Notes: generated from the letters alone by a model not told the origin. Positions 5,455 through 13,179 are shown, counted from the stretch's first letter. The stretch: DNA of 13,203 nt from CAYUAI01 sp964442745 (GCA_964442745.1 CAYUAI010000103.1:1-13203); one strand, 5' to 3'. A program made the numbers and translations.

Positions 5455-7298
5455 GTGAAACCAAATATGCCATTGGCATTGACCTTGGTACCACCCACTG
5501 TGCGTTTTCATATATCGATTTAGCCGCCAGTGATGGTGAACAGGCGGCCCAGCACATGCTGATGATTCCCCAATTAACAGCGCCTGGCACGGTGGAAGAA
5601 CTGGCGTTGTTACCGTCCTTTTTTTACTTACCTCACCAGGAAGAAATGGCAGCTAATGACTTGGTTTTACCCTGGGTCACTCACCCCGGATTCATCATTG
5701 GTGAATTAGCCCGCCAACGAGGGGCGTTAACACCGATACGTTTGGTGGCCAGTGCTAAAAGTTGGTTATGTCATCCCGGTGTGGATCGTCGGGGTCCTAT
5801 TTTACCGCTCGATGCGCCCCCGGAAGTGGATAAGATATCTCCCTTCCAGGTATCCATTCACTACCTCGAACATTTACGTGATGCCTGGAACTATCGTTTT
5901 CCAGAGGCCCTCTTCCAAGCACAGGATATTACTGTCACGATCCCCGCCTCGTTTGACCCAGCGGCTCGGGATTTAACCGCGGAAGCCGCTCAAGCTGCGG
6001 GTTATCACCAGCTTACCTTGTTAGAAGAACCGCAAGCCGCCTTATACAGCTGGTTGCAACGTTCTGAGGGGGAATGGCGCAAACAAGTGCAAGTGGGTGA
6101 TATCATTGTGGTTGTCGATATTGGTGGTGGTACAACTGATTTTTCCTTAATGGCCGTCGTTGAGCGGGAAGGCAATTTAGAACTCTACCGTGTTGCCGTG
6201 GGCGATCATATTTTACTCGGTGGCGACAACATGGATCTTGCCTTAGCCCATATGGTGAATAATAAGTTGGCAAACGAAGGCAAACTGTTAGATATATGGC
6301 AACTCAGGGCGTTAACCCATGGCTGTCGGCACGCCAAAGAACAATTATTGCAAAACCACCAACAAACCAGCGCAGCGATTGTGATTCCCAGTCGTGGATC
6401 ACGCTTAATCGGTGGCTCCATTCGCACTGAACTAACGCGTGCAGAAGTCATTCAGACCCTGCTGGAAGGTTTTTTCCCTGAGGTGGAAAGTCACGCAAAA
6501 CCCGGCGCACAAACCCGCGCAGGACTGACCCAACTGGGCTTACCCTACGCACAAGATGCGGCGATTACTCGCCATTTAGCGGCTTTTCTAACACGCCAAC
6601 GCAATGCCACCGTTGATTTACAAGATGGCCAAATTTCAGCACCAGAAGATCGCCGCTTTTTACATCCGACCGCGGTGCTATTTAATGGCGGGGTATTAAA
6701 GCCGGCCATCATCAGCGAACGCATTTTAACGATTATCAACGACTGGTTAGCCAAAGACGACGCACCCGCTGCTCGCTTATTGACCGGAGTGGATATGGAT
6801 TTAGCCGTGGCCTGTGGCGGTGCTTATTTCAGCTATGCCAAACAACGCGGTGGCGTACGTATTCGCGGCGGTACAGCCCAGGCCTATTATGTTGGCGTCG
6901 CCTCATCCATGCCGGCGGTACCGGGAGTCACACCACCTGTTCAAGCCTTATGTGTCGCCCCTTTTGGGATGGAAGAAGGAACCATTGCCGAACAAGCCCC
7001 CCAAGAATTTGGATTAATTGTCGGTGAGCCGGTTCGTTTTCGTTTTTTTGGTTCATCGGTGCGGCGTCATGATCAAGTCGGTGAATTACTTGAGCAATGG
7101 TCTGAGGAAGAACTGCAAGAATTGGGTGAAATTGAAGTGACCTTGCCCGCGGAAGGCCATGCCATCGGTGCCATTGTGCCGATTCGATTACGTGCCAATG
7201 TCACAGAAACCGCCACCTTAGCCTTAGCTGCCGCCTTACCCGACGATGACGCCACTGGCTGGGAAATCGAATTCGACGTACATGGCCTCCAGAATTAA
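5451..7298 (+). CDS. atypical Hsp70 (DnaK-like) chaperone
   Basis: A 615-aa Hsp70-family ATPase. Phosphate-1 loop IGIDLGTTHC is at residues 8-17, the connecting segment TIPASFDPAARDLTAEAA is followed by LLEEPQAALY, phosphate-2 VDIGGGTTDF is at 222-231, and adenosine-binding motifs VLFNGGVLKP and ACGGAYFSYA lie near 410-465. The substrate-binding part after them is short (about 150 residues) and has no EEVD tail or clear helical lid, so it differs from DnaK (about 638 aa). It is cytosolic. GGAGG (5439-5443) lies 7 nt before the ATG inside DUF2760. In many genomes this pair is followed by a second, larger Hsp70-like gene with a DUF3731 region; here a convergent rhlB follows instead. The client is unknown. 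A convergent 118-nt gap follows with no clear terminator. Confidence 0.93.
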   Translation: MSETKYAIGIDLGTTHCAFSYIDLAASDGEQAAQHMLMIPQLTAPGTVEELALLPSFFYLPHQEEMAANDLVLPWVTHPGFIIGELARQRGALTPIRLVASAKSWLCHPGVDRRGPILPLDAPPEVDKISPFQVSIHYLEHLRDAWNYRFPEALFQAQDITVTIPASFDPAARDLTAEAAQAAGYHQLTLLEEPQAALYSWLQRSEGEWRKQVQVGDIIVVVDIGGGTTDFSLMAVVEREGNLELYRVAVGDHILLGGDNMDLALAHMVNNKLANEGKLLDIWQLRALTHGCRHAKEQLLQNHQQTSAAIVIPSRGSRLIGGSIRTELTRAEVIQTLLEGFFPEVESHAKPGAQTRAGLTQLGLPYAQDAAITRHLAAFLTRQRNATVDLQDGQISAPEDRRFLHPTAVLFNGGVLKPAIISERILTIINDWLAKDDAPAARLLTGVDMDLAVACGGAYFSYAKQRGGVRIRGGTAQAYYVGVASSMPAVPGVTPPVQALCVAPFGMEEGTIAEQAPQEFGLIVGEPVRFRFFGSSVRRHDQVGELLEQWSEEELQELGEIEVTLPAEGHAIGAIVPIRLRANVTETATLALAAALPDDDATGWEIEFDVHGLQN

Positions 7299-7416
7299 AC
7301 GGGAACATCTACCTTTCTGGGGGACATGTCCATGCTAATGCGATGTAAGTTAAGCGAGCCGTGTCCTGTATTTTCATTTGAGTGGCGCCTGCCTCGTCTC
7401 ACCCCATCAGACATCA

Positions 7417-8796
7417 TCAATCGTTATCTAATAAAAGTGCCTCTGGCGGCAGTTCACAGTTCAATTTTTTGCCTAATAACACTTCGATGGCAGGCAACTG
7501 AAACGATTCGTTTTCGCACGCCAGACTGATTGCAATGCCATTTTCACCTGCACGACCGGTACGACCAATACGATGCACATAATCATCGGGATCTTCAGGC
7601 AGATGGTAATTAATCACATGACTAATACCATCAATATGAATACCTCGTCCCATCACGTCAGTCGCCACAATCACTTTCAGTTTACTATTTTTAAAATGGT
7701 CTAATGTCCGAGTCCGTTTGTTTTGGGCAATTTCTCCGGATAAAATACCCACACTGAAACCTTTCTTCTGAATTTTTTCATACAATTTTTGGCTTTGATC
7801 ACGCCGGTTGGTGAAAATAATCACCCGGCTCACTTCAGGCTGACGTAAAATATTTAACAGCACCCGAAGTTTTTCTTCATTGGAGACAAGGTAGACCTTT
7901 TGATCGACTTGACTGGCGGCAATGCGCTTTGGTTCAATATCAACTCGCACCGGATCACACGTCCATTGGCTGGCCAGCTCAATGATGTCTTCGGTAAATG
8001 TTGCACTGAAAAGTTGTGTTTGTCGATGTTTGATATCAGGCGTCGCCCGCACAATCCGTTTTACCTGAGGGATAAATCCCATATCTAGCATACGATCAGC
8101 CTCATCGAGAACCAGGCTTTCCACCATATCCAAATAAATATGTCGACGCGTCATAAAATCAAGTAACCGACCGGGGGTTGCCACGACAATATCCACCGCT
8201 TTTTTATTTAAATATTGCCGCTGTTTTTGGTAGTCCATGCCACCATATAAGGTGCTCACGTGCAGTTCAGTGTATTTGCACAAGGCTTTGGCATCGCTCG
8301 CGATTTGCATGACAAGTTCTCTCGTCGGCGCAACAATTAAAGCACGCGGTTCCGACAAATAAATCTCATCTTGAATTGGATTGCGCAATAAATCATCGAT
8401 CACAGCAATCAGAAAGGCCGCCGTTTTACCGGTTCCCGTTTGTGCCTTGCCAATGGCATCAAGCCCTTGTAACGTATAAGGCAAAGTGTTAGCTTGAATG
8501 GGCGAGCAATAACGAAAATTAAGATCATATATGCTGTGCATCAGCTCATCGGATAAACCCAGATCATGAAAGCGGGTTTGCCCCTCCTCTTCCGGTATCT
8601 CGAATGTAGCTAGATCCCAAACGGGTTTGGTCGGTTTTTTGCGTTGGCGTCTTTGTGAACGATGAGCCGATTGAGGGTTTGCTTTTTTTGGGGGGTTAGC
8701 CGTAGTTGTCTGGTTACTCTGCGTTGCATCCGCACTCGTACCAGTTGATTGAGCAATTTTTGTTGTTTGCTCTTGTTTATTAGGCAAGCGATTCAT
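7417..8796 (-). CDS. rhlB: DEAD-box RNA helicase, RhlB-like
   Basis: A 459-aa ATP-dependent RNA helicase. The Q motif region ends in CSPIQ (97-101); motif I AQTGTGKT is at 118-125, PTREL at 157-161, TPGR at 207-210, DEAD at 231-234, SAT at 264-266, TDVMGRG at 379-385 and HRIGRTGR at 408-415. The C-terminal LACENESFQLPAIEVLLG and PEALL match RhlB, the helicase of the RNA degradosome. The first 60 residues are a low-complexity Thr/Gln then Arg/Lys-rich extension (RSQRRQRKK) that may bind RNA, and there is no long tail after the helicase core. The start is uncertain: ATG 8796 begins a typical low-complexity tail and is preceded by only a weak purine run; a TTG at 8868 would add 24 residues. The gap upstream is rich in inverted repeats. 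Confidence 0.92.
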   Translation of the reverse strand: MNRLPNKQEQTTKIAQSTGTSADATQSNQTTTANPPKKANPQSAHRSQRRQRKKPTKPVWDLATFEIPEEEGQTRFHDLGLSDELMHSIYDLNFRYCSPIQANTLPYTLQGLDAIGKAQTGTGKTAAFLIAVIDDLLRNPIQDEIYLSEPRALIVAPTRELVMQIASDAKALCKYTELHVSTLYGGMDYQKQRQYLNKKAVDIVVATPGRLLDFMTRRHIYLDMVESLVLDEADRMLDMGFIPQVKRIVRATPDIKHRQTQLFSATFTEDIIELASQWTCDPVRVDIEPKRIAASQVDQKVYLVSNEEKLRVLLNILRQPEVSRVIIFTNRRDQSQKLYEKIQKKGFSVGILSGEIAQNKRTRTLDHFKNSKLKVIVATDVMGRGIHIDGISHVINYHLPEDPDDYVHRIGRTGRAGENGIAISLACENESFQLPAIEVLLGKKLNCELPPEALLLDND

Positions 8797-8835
8797 CAAT
8801 ATTTCTTTTCTCTCTAAATTGAATGTCGGCTGACT

Positions 8836-8876
8836 GCGCTTTGCATTGAAAAAGGCGTCATGTAGCAAAGAGGCGC
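8836..8876 (-). promoter_or_regulatory. inverted repeat in the rhlB leader, proximal
   Basis: CTTTGC (8839-8844) and GCAAAG (8865-8870) pair across a 20-nt loop, and GCGC at both outer edges (8836-8839, 8873-8876) can lengthen the stem with a small bulge. It lies 40-80 nt before the rhlB ATG. If the upstream TTG start is used instead, this is coding sequence. Confidence 0.3.
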
Positions 8877-8898
8877 TCTCAACCCATCAATTATGGGA

Positions 8899-8933
8899 TA
8901 GCTAAAAGACACCCACGTAACAGGTTTTAGCTA
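8899..8933. repeat. 9-bp inverted repeat upstream of rhlB
   Basis: TAGCTAAAA (8899-8907) and TTTTAGCTA (8925-8933) are perfect inverted arms around 17 nt. They lie between the small exported protein and rhlB, both on the minus strand. It could be a weak terminator of the upstream gene, an operator, or part of a structured rhlB leader. Next to it, CCCAT-N5-ATGGG (8883-8897) gives a second small hairpin. Confidence 0.45.
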
Positions 8934-8979
8934 CTCAACATGCTTTATATACAATTATTTGCGGAATATAGGACCGAAC

Positions 8980-9468
8980 CTAACGTGCGCCAAATATCAG
9001 ACCTAGCATCACCACATCTTCAGTCTCTGGAAAAACATTGATGTAACGCTTGCCGCTGGCAATCAGACCAAATTTTTTAGTGATATCAATTAAGATACCG
9101 ACTTCAGGATAATACCCTCGAACTAATTTTTCACGGCTCCCATTGTAACCAATCAGCCCTCCGCCGCCTACATAAATGGTAAATATAGAACGCTTGAGGG
9201 CAACGCTGACACCGAGATCAAGGGCGGCACTCTTTTCTTTATTGGGTGCCTCAAGGTAAACAAGATTAATGTGTGTTCCTTTATCATTGCCTACCCCAAA
9301 GGCACCGATCGAGACCAATAGCGGCCCATCTTTCGAGCGCTTGTTTGTTTCGAGTGCTAAATAGGCATTCTCCGTTTCATTACCAAACACCAACGTATAA
9401 GGGATCAGCAGAAAAAGCACGCATATTATTTTACCTGATATTAACTTCATAAACAGATTAATTTTCAC
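8980..9468 (-). CDS. small exported protein, possible outer-membrane beta-barrel
   Basis: I do not recognise a family. An N-terminal signal peptide is clear: Lys-containing start, hydrophobic LISGKIICVLFLLIPYTLV and a likely cut after VFG near residue 29. The mature part of about 130 residues is built of alternating hydrophobic/polar stretches (INLVYLEA, ALDLGVSVAL, FTIYVGGGGLIGY, YYPEVGILIDI, VVMLGLIFGAR) with turns rich in Gly and Asn, as in small beta-barrels that resemble DUF3575- or acyloxyacyl-hydrolase-like proteins; it ends in Arg, not the usual Phe. It is probably periplasmic or in the outer membrane. The start is unsure: GTG 9468, or ATG 9450, which gives the tighter signal peptide; neither has a good ribosome binding site. 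It starts 20 nt after a GNAT remnant. Confidence 0.7.
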   Translation of the reverse strand: MKINLFMKLISGKIICVLFLLIPYTLVFGNETENAYLALETNKRSKDGPLLVSIGAFGVGNDKGTHINLVYLEAPNKEKSAALDLGVSVALKRSIFTIYVGGGGLIGYNGSREKLVRGYYPEVGILIDITKKFGLIASGKRYINVFPETEDVVMLGLIFGAR

Positions 9469-9487
9469 TCGCTTTGATGATTTTTCG

Positions 9488-9616
9488 TTAAAAACTTCTA
9501 AATCTATCGTATTTGATCACATCTTCATTAGAAAGTATCTCGAAAATAGAGGCTTTATCGGCTAATTGCATTTCGTCAATATTTAGTCTTTCAACCGTTA
9601 ATCGAGAAAACGCCAA
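9488..9616 (-). pseudogene. N-terminal remnant of a RimJ/RimL-type GNAT acetyltransferase
   Basis: A 42-codon frame reads TTG-start AFSRLTVERLNIDEM, then DKASIFEILSNEDVIKYDRF and stops. This is the usual start of RimJ/RimL-like N-acetyltransferases (ERL.I......D...IFEI.S...V..Y), which run to about 170-190 residues. The acetyl-CoA-binding motif and everything after residue 42 are missing, and no other frame before the next gene at 9468 continues it. AAGGAG (9624-9629) lies 7 nt before the TTG, so translation initiation looks intact although the body has been lost, probably by deletion or replacement with the small exported gene. It is inactive as an enzyme. An artefact of assembly is the other option. 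Confidence 0.55.
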
Positions 9617-9810
9617 CCGGCCTCTCCTTGAAACAGCGCATGAGGAATTTGAACAACCGGCTGAACACTTTTACTATGACACAAAACCACAAGAAGATTC
9701 GTCCCGTGATTCACTTTAAAATAAATGCCATTTGCTAGCATGAGGTAAAAACTACATTGGTTCTCGTAGCAAAAAACACACCGTTGAAAAGGCTTTTCTG
9801 ATGGAAGCAC
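9598..9810 (-). CDS. doubtful 70-aa ORF, possibly frame-disrupted upstream
   Basis: From GTG 9810 the frame encodes 70 residues with regular beta-like hydrophobic spacing (CVFCYENQCSFYLMLANG, then YFKVNHGTNLLVVLCHSK) and no recognised family. No ribosome binding site precedes the GTG. If one base of the T7 run at 9832-9838 (A7 on the coding strand) is dropped, the frame joins an ATG at 9844 and becomes an 81-aa protein starting MKKKGFYFKTIVLP, a plausible N-terminus. Its stop overlaps the GNAT remnant, whose ribosome binding site lies inside it. It may be a small real gene with a frameshift, a decayed gene, or chance. Confidence 0.35.
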   Translation of the reverse strand: MLPSEKPFQRCVFCYENQCSFYLMLANGIYFKVNHGTNLLVVLCHSKSVQPVVQIPHALFQGEAGWRFLD

Positions 9811-9903
9811 AATTGTTTTAAAATAAAAACCTTTTTTTCTTCATTAATAATGTGCGGATAATTTGCAACGGAAGAAAAGGTCGCCTGAAGATGGGAGGTG
9901 AAA

Positions 9904-9957
9904 ATGATCGTTTATGGCAGTGTTAAGTATACCCATCGCGTGATAGATTTAGCTTGA
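9904..9957 (+). CDS. 17-aa minigene with strong ribosome binding site
   Basis: GGGAGGTG (9893-9900) places GGAGG 5 nt before ATG 9904, one of the best ribosome binding sites in the window, yet the frame closes after 17 codons (MIVYGSVKYTHRVIDLA, TGA). It lies 124 nt before the FUN14 gene on the same strand, so it could be a leader peptide or the 5' scrap of a deleted gene. The peptide has no run of one amino acid typical of attenuators. Confidence 0.35.
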   Translation: MIVYGSVKYTHRVIDLA

Positions 9958-10012
9958 TAAAACCTTGCCCATCAGTTGCTTTTGAAAAAGAAACCGTTAA
10001 CATTAGAATCCG

Positions 10013-10049
10013 CATTGGACAATCTATCATCATGATAGGCCGCCCAATG
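10013..10049 (+). promoter_or_regulatory. hairpin in the FUN14 leader
   Basis: CATTGG (10013-10018) and CCAATG (10044-10049) enclose a second perfect hairpin, CTATCA-TCA-TGATAG (10024-10038), giving a two-tier stem that ends 31 nt before the FUN14 start. With the 17-aa minigene upstream it makes the 9617-10080 stretch the least ordinary non-coding part of the window. It matches no known riboswitch I can name. No convincing promoter was found in this stretch. Confidence 0.35.
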
Positions 10050-10080
10050 TCGGATAAACGATACAAAAAAATAGAGAATA

Positions 10081-10398
10081 ATGATGAACGAAGAGATGGG
10101 AAAATTTATTCTCACTGATGTCGGCGCCCCTTTTGTTATTGGCGCCGCAGTGGGTTATTTCGCCAAAAAAATGCTTAAAATTGCACTATTTTTAGGCGGT
10201 GGGGCGATTGTTTTGTTATTTGTCACTGAATATTATGGGTTTACCCAAATCAACGATGAAGCTTTAATGAATACCACAGATACGATCACCAATGCAGCCA
10301 AACAATTTGGCAATTTTTTAGTCGATAGACTCTCTTACATTACCAGCAAAGGCGTCAGTGCCGTTGTCGGTTTTGCCGCCGGACTGAAGATTGGCTAA
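10081..10398 (+). CDS. FUN14 family membrane protein
   Basis: A 105-aa protein with the FUN14 family pattern: a Gly-rich membrane segment followed by GYFAKKMLKIALFLGGGAIVLLFVTEYYGF (given here as pattern: GYxxKKxxK, hydrophobic helix, YxG), and a C-terminal Gly-rich hydrophobic stretch VSAVVGFAAGLKIG. Two to three membrane helices are expected; no signal peptide. The eukaryotic relatives (FUNDC1) sit in the mitochondrial outer membrane; the bacterial function is unknown. Two ATGs stand in tandem at 10081 and 10084, with only a weak AGAGA before them. A strong terminator follows. Confidence 0.8.
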   Translation: MMNEEMGKFILTDVGAPFVIGAAVGYFAKKMLKIALFLGGGAIVLLFVTEYYGFTQINDEALMNTTDTITNAAKQFGNFLVDRLSYITSKGVSAVVGFAAGLKIG

Positions 10399-10420
10399 TA
10401 ATTGATCCATTCGCTTATTA

Positions 10421-10454
10421 AAAAAGCCTCGGGTGCGAGTACCCGAGGCTTTTT
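10421..10454. terminator. bidirectional rho-independent terminator
   Basis: A perfect 14-bp stem, with arms AAAAAGCCTCGGGT and ACCCGAGGCTTTTT, surrounds a 6-nt loop. The A-run and T-run give U-tracts in both directions. It lies between the convergent FUN14 and SQR genes and should serve both. Confidence 0.93.
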
Positions 10455-10504
10455 GGGATGGCTGAATATCTTCTCACATCAACACGCTTGTTTGGATAGT
10501 GAAA

Positions 10505-11716
10505 CTAGCTCGCGCCTAAGCTGAAGTCACCCCCCTTGAGCAATACATTCCAGTAAACTTTTGGAAGCACATAACGTTTAAGATAATACATGCTACGTCG
10601 TTCTTTTCCTTGATCAAAAGGAAATGTCTCTTTGGGCTGCAAATTGTAATCAAATTCGGCAAGGATCAATTTTCCGTACCCGGTAATCAGCGGGCAGGAG
10701 GCATATCCATCATAAGCGGCTTTTCCTTCCTGGCCACTCATCGCTGTCATCAGATTACTGACTAATACCGGCGTTTGAGAACGAATGGCCGCGGCCGTTT
10801 TTCCATTGGGTGTATTCGTGCAATCCCCCAAACCGAAAACATTGCTAACCGTTTTATGGCGCAGAGTATACATATCCACATCCAGCCAACCATTTGCATC
10901 GCTAAGCGAACTGGCGCTAATAAACGCTGGTGCACTCATTGGAGGCGTCACATGCAACAAATCAAATTTAACTTCGACATCGTTATCCTTGATCTTGTCT
11001 TTGAAAACAGCCGTTTTTGCATTCCCGTCAATGGCGGTCAAGGTGTGCTGAAAGTTCATCTTGAGTTCTTTTCGAGCAATCACTTGATTTAATGCATCAG
11101 CAAATTTTTTAACCGGAAAAATGCCTGGCGCCGCCGAATAAAAACGAATATCGCTTTGGCTTCGAATTTTATTTTTGCGAAAAACATCATCGGTTAAATA
11201 CATGATCTTTTGGGCCGCACCTGGGCACTTGAACGGCGGTTCAGGTTGTGTAAACACGGCATTACCACCACCAAAAGAACGAATATTTTCCCACGCGTTG
11301 GCAGACTGTTCAAAATCATAAATGGAAATAACGCCATTTTTCCCCAAGTTATCTTTTAATCCAGAAATCTTATCCCAATCGATTTGGATACCGGCGGCAA
11401 TCACCAAAAAATCATAGTGATATTCTTTACCCGCCGTGGTCATTAGTTTGTTTTCTTCTGGTTCAAAACTCGCCACTGAATCTTGCAACCAAGTTGTTTT
11501 TTTGGGGATCACCGACTGCATCGGTCGAGCCGTTGCACTATTTTTAAGTATACCCGCCCCAACCATCGTCCAGCCAGGTTGATAATAATGAGTGTCTGCC
11601 GGTTCGATGATGGCAATCTCCGCATTATTAGCAAGATTGACTAAATGTGAAGCAATAGCAATCCCCCCGGTGCCACCACCGACAACAATGATTTGATATT
11701 TGTTTTTTTCCGCCAT
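10505..11716 (-). CDS. sqr: type II sulfide:quinone oxidoreductase (SQR)
   Basis: A 403-aa FAD-dependent disulfide oxidoreductase that oxidises sulfide and passes electrons to the quinone pool, bound to the cytoplasmic membrane. The dinucleotide-binding motif VVGGGTGGIA is at residues 11-20 and the second FAD motif VFGLGDC at 293-299. The redox cysteines are C164 in FKCPGAAQKIMYL and C341 in DGYASCPLITGYGKLILAEFDY; both contexts closely match the mitochondrial enzyme (human SQOR), which places it in type II. The third cysteine typical of type I is absent. The C-terminus (YLKRYVLPKVYWNVLLKG) can form the amphipathic membrane-binding helices. GGAGG (11722-11726) lies 5 nt before the ATG. The LVIVD lipoprotein gene lies 168 nt upstream on the same strand. 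Its product sulfur would go to a thiol acceptor; none is encoded beside it. Confidence 0.95.
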   Translation of the reverse strand: MAEKNKYQIIVVGGGTGGIAIASHLVNLANNAEIAIIEPADTHYYQPGWTMVGAGILKNSATARPMQSVIPKKTTWLQDSVASFEPEENKLMTTAGKEYHYDFLVIAAGIQIDWDKISGLKDNLGKNGVISIYDFEQSANAWENIRSFGGGNAVFTQPEPPFKCPGAAQKIMYLTDDVFRKNKIRSQSDIRFYSAAPGIFPVKKFADALNQVIARKELKMNFQHTLTAIDGNAKTAVFKDKIKDNDVEVKFDLLHVTPPMSAPAFISASSLSDANGWLDVDMYTLRHKTVSNVFGLGDCTNTPNGKTAAAIRSQTPVLVSNLMTAMSGQEGKAAYDGYASCPLITGYGKLILAEFDYNLQPKETFPFDQGKERRSMYYLKRYVLPKVYWNVLLKGGDFSLGAS

Positions 11717-11770
11717 TAATTCCTCCCTTCGAAGTAGGTATAAGTCGTTTCAATGTTATTTTTTCACAAA

Positions 11771-11791
11771 AATGGTAAATAAAGCACCATT
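11771..11791. promoter_or_regulatory. short dyad upstream of SQR
   Basis: AATGGT (11771-11776) and ACCATT (11786-11791) form a 6-bp dyad around 9 nt, 55-75 nt before the SQR start. It could be a regulator site; arms this short occur by chance. I could not find a clean -35/-10 pair in the 168-nt gap. Confidence 0.25.
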
Positions 11792-11884
11792 CATTAACAT
11801 CGTTTCGACCCACAGTGAACTAGGACAACAACACCTGCGATAGCTTATCACACACCATACAAATTAAGAAAAAAGAGAGGGAAA

Positions 11885-12985
11885 TTAATTCACCACCGCA
11901 TTCACATCCACAATCACTAAACCGTTTTTCGTGTCACTTAGCAATATTTTATCGAACCCTAAAAATGGATATACCCCCCAGTTACCTCGAAAGGGTTCTG
12001 TTAATAAACAATCGTCGCGAAAGGTGTCATAAATGCCGATGGACTTGGGGTTAGCTGGATCTTTTAAATCGATGACCTGTAGACCTTTGTCATACCAAGC
12101 CACAAATAAAATATCTTGATAGATGGCTAAATTATGCGGTGAAGTACCTTCAATGCCTAATGACGCAGCCGAAATGGTAGCAACACGTTCCACCGCTTTT
12201 GGATCGGCAATATTAAAAATACGTACATCCCCATTTTCTACTTCACGCGTACTTACTAAATAATTACCGTCCTCGGTCACCCAATTACTATGGGTTTTCT
12301 CCCCGGAAGTAAACGAACCTAATAACGTCGCCTGACCATCAGCGATTGCCTGCACATCAAAAATATCCGTGGTACCGCCTTGCCCGGCACTATAAAGCTT
12401 GCCATTTAACACCGTCACATCATGCACGTGGCTGACATCCGTTGATTCAATATCCGCCACCCAGACCGGTATGTTCGGTGTTCGTACATCAAATACTTTA
12501 ATGATCGTCGAGTTATCTGCGCTAACTAAATACAAAAAACCTTCACTTTCAAAAGTATTTTGCACACTGTCATATCCCTTTTCTTCGGAATTTATGCGCG
12601 AGATCAACCGCGGATCGCTGGGATCGGACACATCGACAATATGCACCCCTTCCCCTCCCTCGCCAGCAAAATAACCCATGCCATTTTTGACTTTGACATC
12701 TTTAAAGGGCACCTCTGACGCGGCTTGATAATGCGCCGCAATCACCGGCTTATTCGGCGTGCTAATATCGATGATAAACACACCAGAGCCAATGAACGTC
12801 CCCACATACACGTAATTGCCGTCGGCCCATAAGTCGGCAAATTGCATATCATCGGACTGCAACTCCACTTGAGAAATAAAGCTAACTTCTTGTTGGTCTT
12901 GTTGCTCATTGCAATCCGTACTGATACGACTACAACTTGACACAAAAAAAATCCATAAAAGTAAAAAAATTATTTTGTTCGACAA
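11885..12985 (-). CDS. LVIVD-repeat beta-propeller lipoprotein
   Basis: A 366-aa lipoprotein. The signal peptide ends in lipobox VSSC (C18), followed by Ser, so it should reach the outer membrane. The rest is a string of LVIVD-type repeats: GVFIIDISTPNKPV, GVHIVDVSDPSDPR, IKVFDVRTPNIPV, TDIFDV, VRIFNIADPKAV, GLQVIDLKDPANPK and GLVIVDVN, about seven blades of a propeller. This resembles LVIVD or choice-of-anchor proteins of unknown role, which act at the cell surface or in the periplasm. The start is TTG 12985; no ATG or GTG is in frame nearby and this start gives a correct 18-residue lipoprotein signal. Its ribosome binding site is weak. It is upstream of sqr and divergent from the edge gene. 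Confidence 0.85.
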   Translation of the reverse strand: MSNKIIFLLLWIFFVSSCSRISTDCNEQQDQQEVSFISQVELQSDDMQFADLWADGNYVYVGTFIGSGVFIIDISTPNKPVIAAHYQAASEVPFKDVKVKNGMGYFAGEGGEGVHIVDVSDPSDPRLISRINSEEKGYDSVQNTFESEGFLYLVSADNSTIIKVFDVRTPNIPVWVADIESTDVSHVHDVTVLNGKLYSAGQGGTTDIFDVQAIADGQATLLGSFTSGEKTHSNWVTEDGNYLVSTREVENGDVRIFNIADPKAVERVATISAASLGIEGTSPHNLAIYQDILFVAWYDKGLQVIDLKDPANPKSIGIYDTFRDDCLLTEPFRGNWGVYPFLGFDKILLSDTKNGLVIVDVNAVVN

Positions 12986-13179
12986 AATAGCTACCCGCTT
13001 AGCATTGAACCAAAGAACCGGAAACGCCGATCAAACTGAACAAATAATATGCATTCACACCGCTAAATTCAGCATTCCGACAAAACCACCTGTCTAAAAT
13101 GTATTTAGCAATTTTCTTGCCTTGTTAATCGTTAATGAGTCAATCGATCATCAGTCATACTCTGAAAAGGGATAAACAC

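Noticed and set aside
7322..7331. Palindrome GGACATGTCC after the Hsp70 gene
   Set aside because: It is only 10 bp, has no T-run and no promoter nearby; it is likely chance.
9513..9719. 68-aa plus-strand frame
   Set aside because: It starts at a TTG with no ribosome binding site, has a low-complexity Ser-rich product, and lies opposite the GNAT remnant, which explains the sequence better.
9841..9870. Possible sigma54 promoter near TTTGCA
   Set aside because: The GG to GC spacing is 7 nt, not 10, so the consensus is not met.
11760..11806. 14-codon frame (MLMNGALFTIFVKK) in the sqr upstream gap
   Set aside because: There is no ribosome binding site and nothing else supports translation.
11628..11813. 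61-aa minus-strand frame over the SQR start
   Set aside because: It overlaps the well-supported SQR start and its ribosome binding site in another frame and has no family resemblance.
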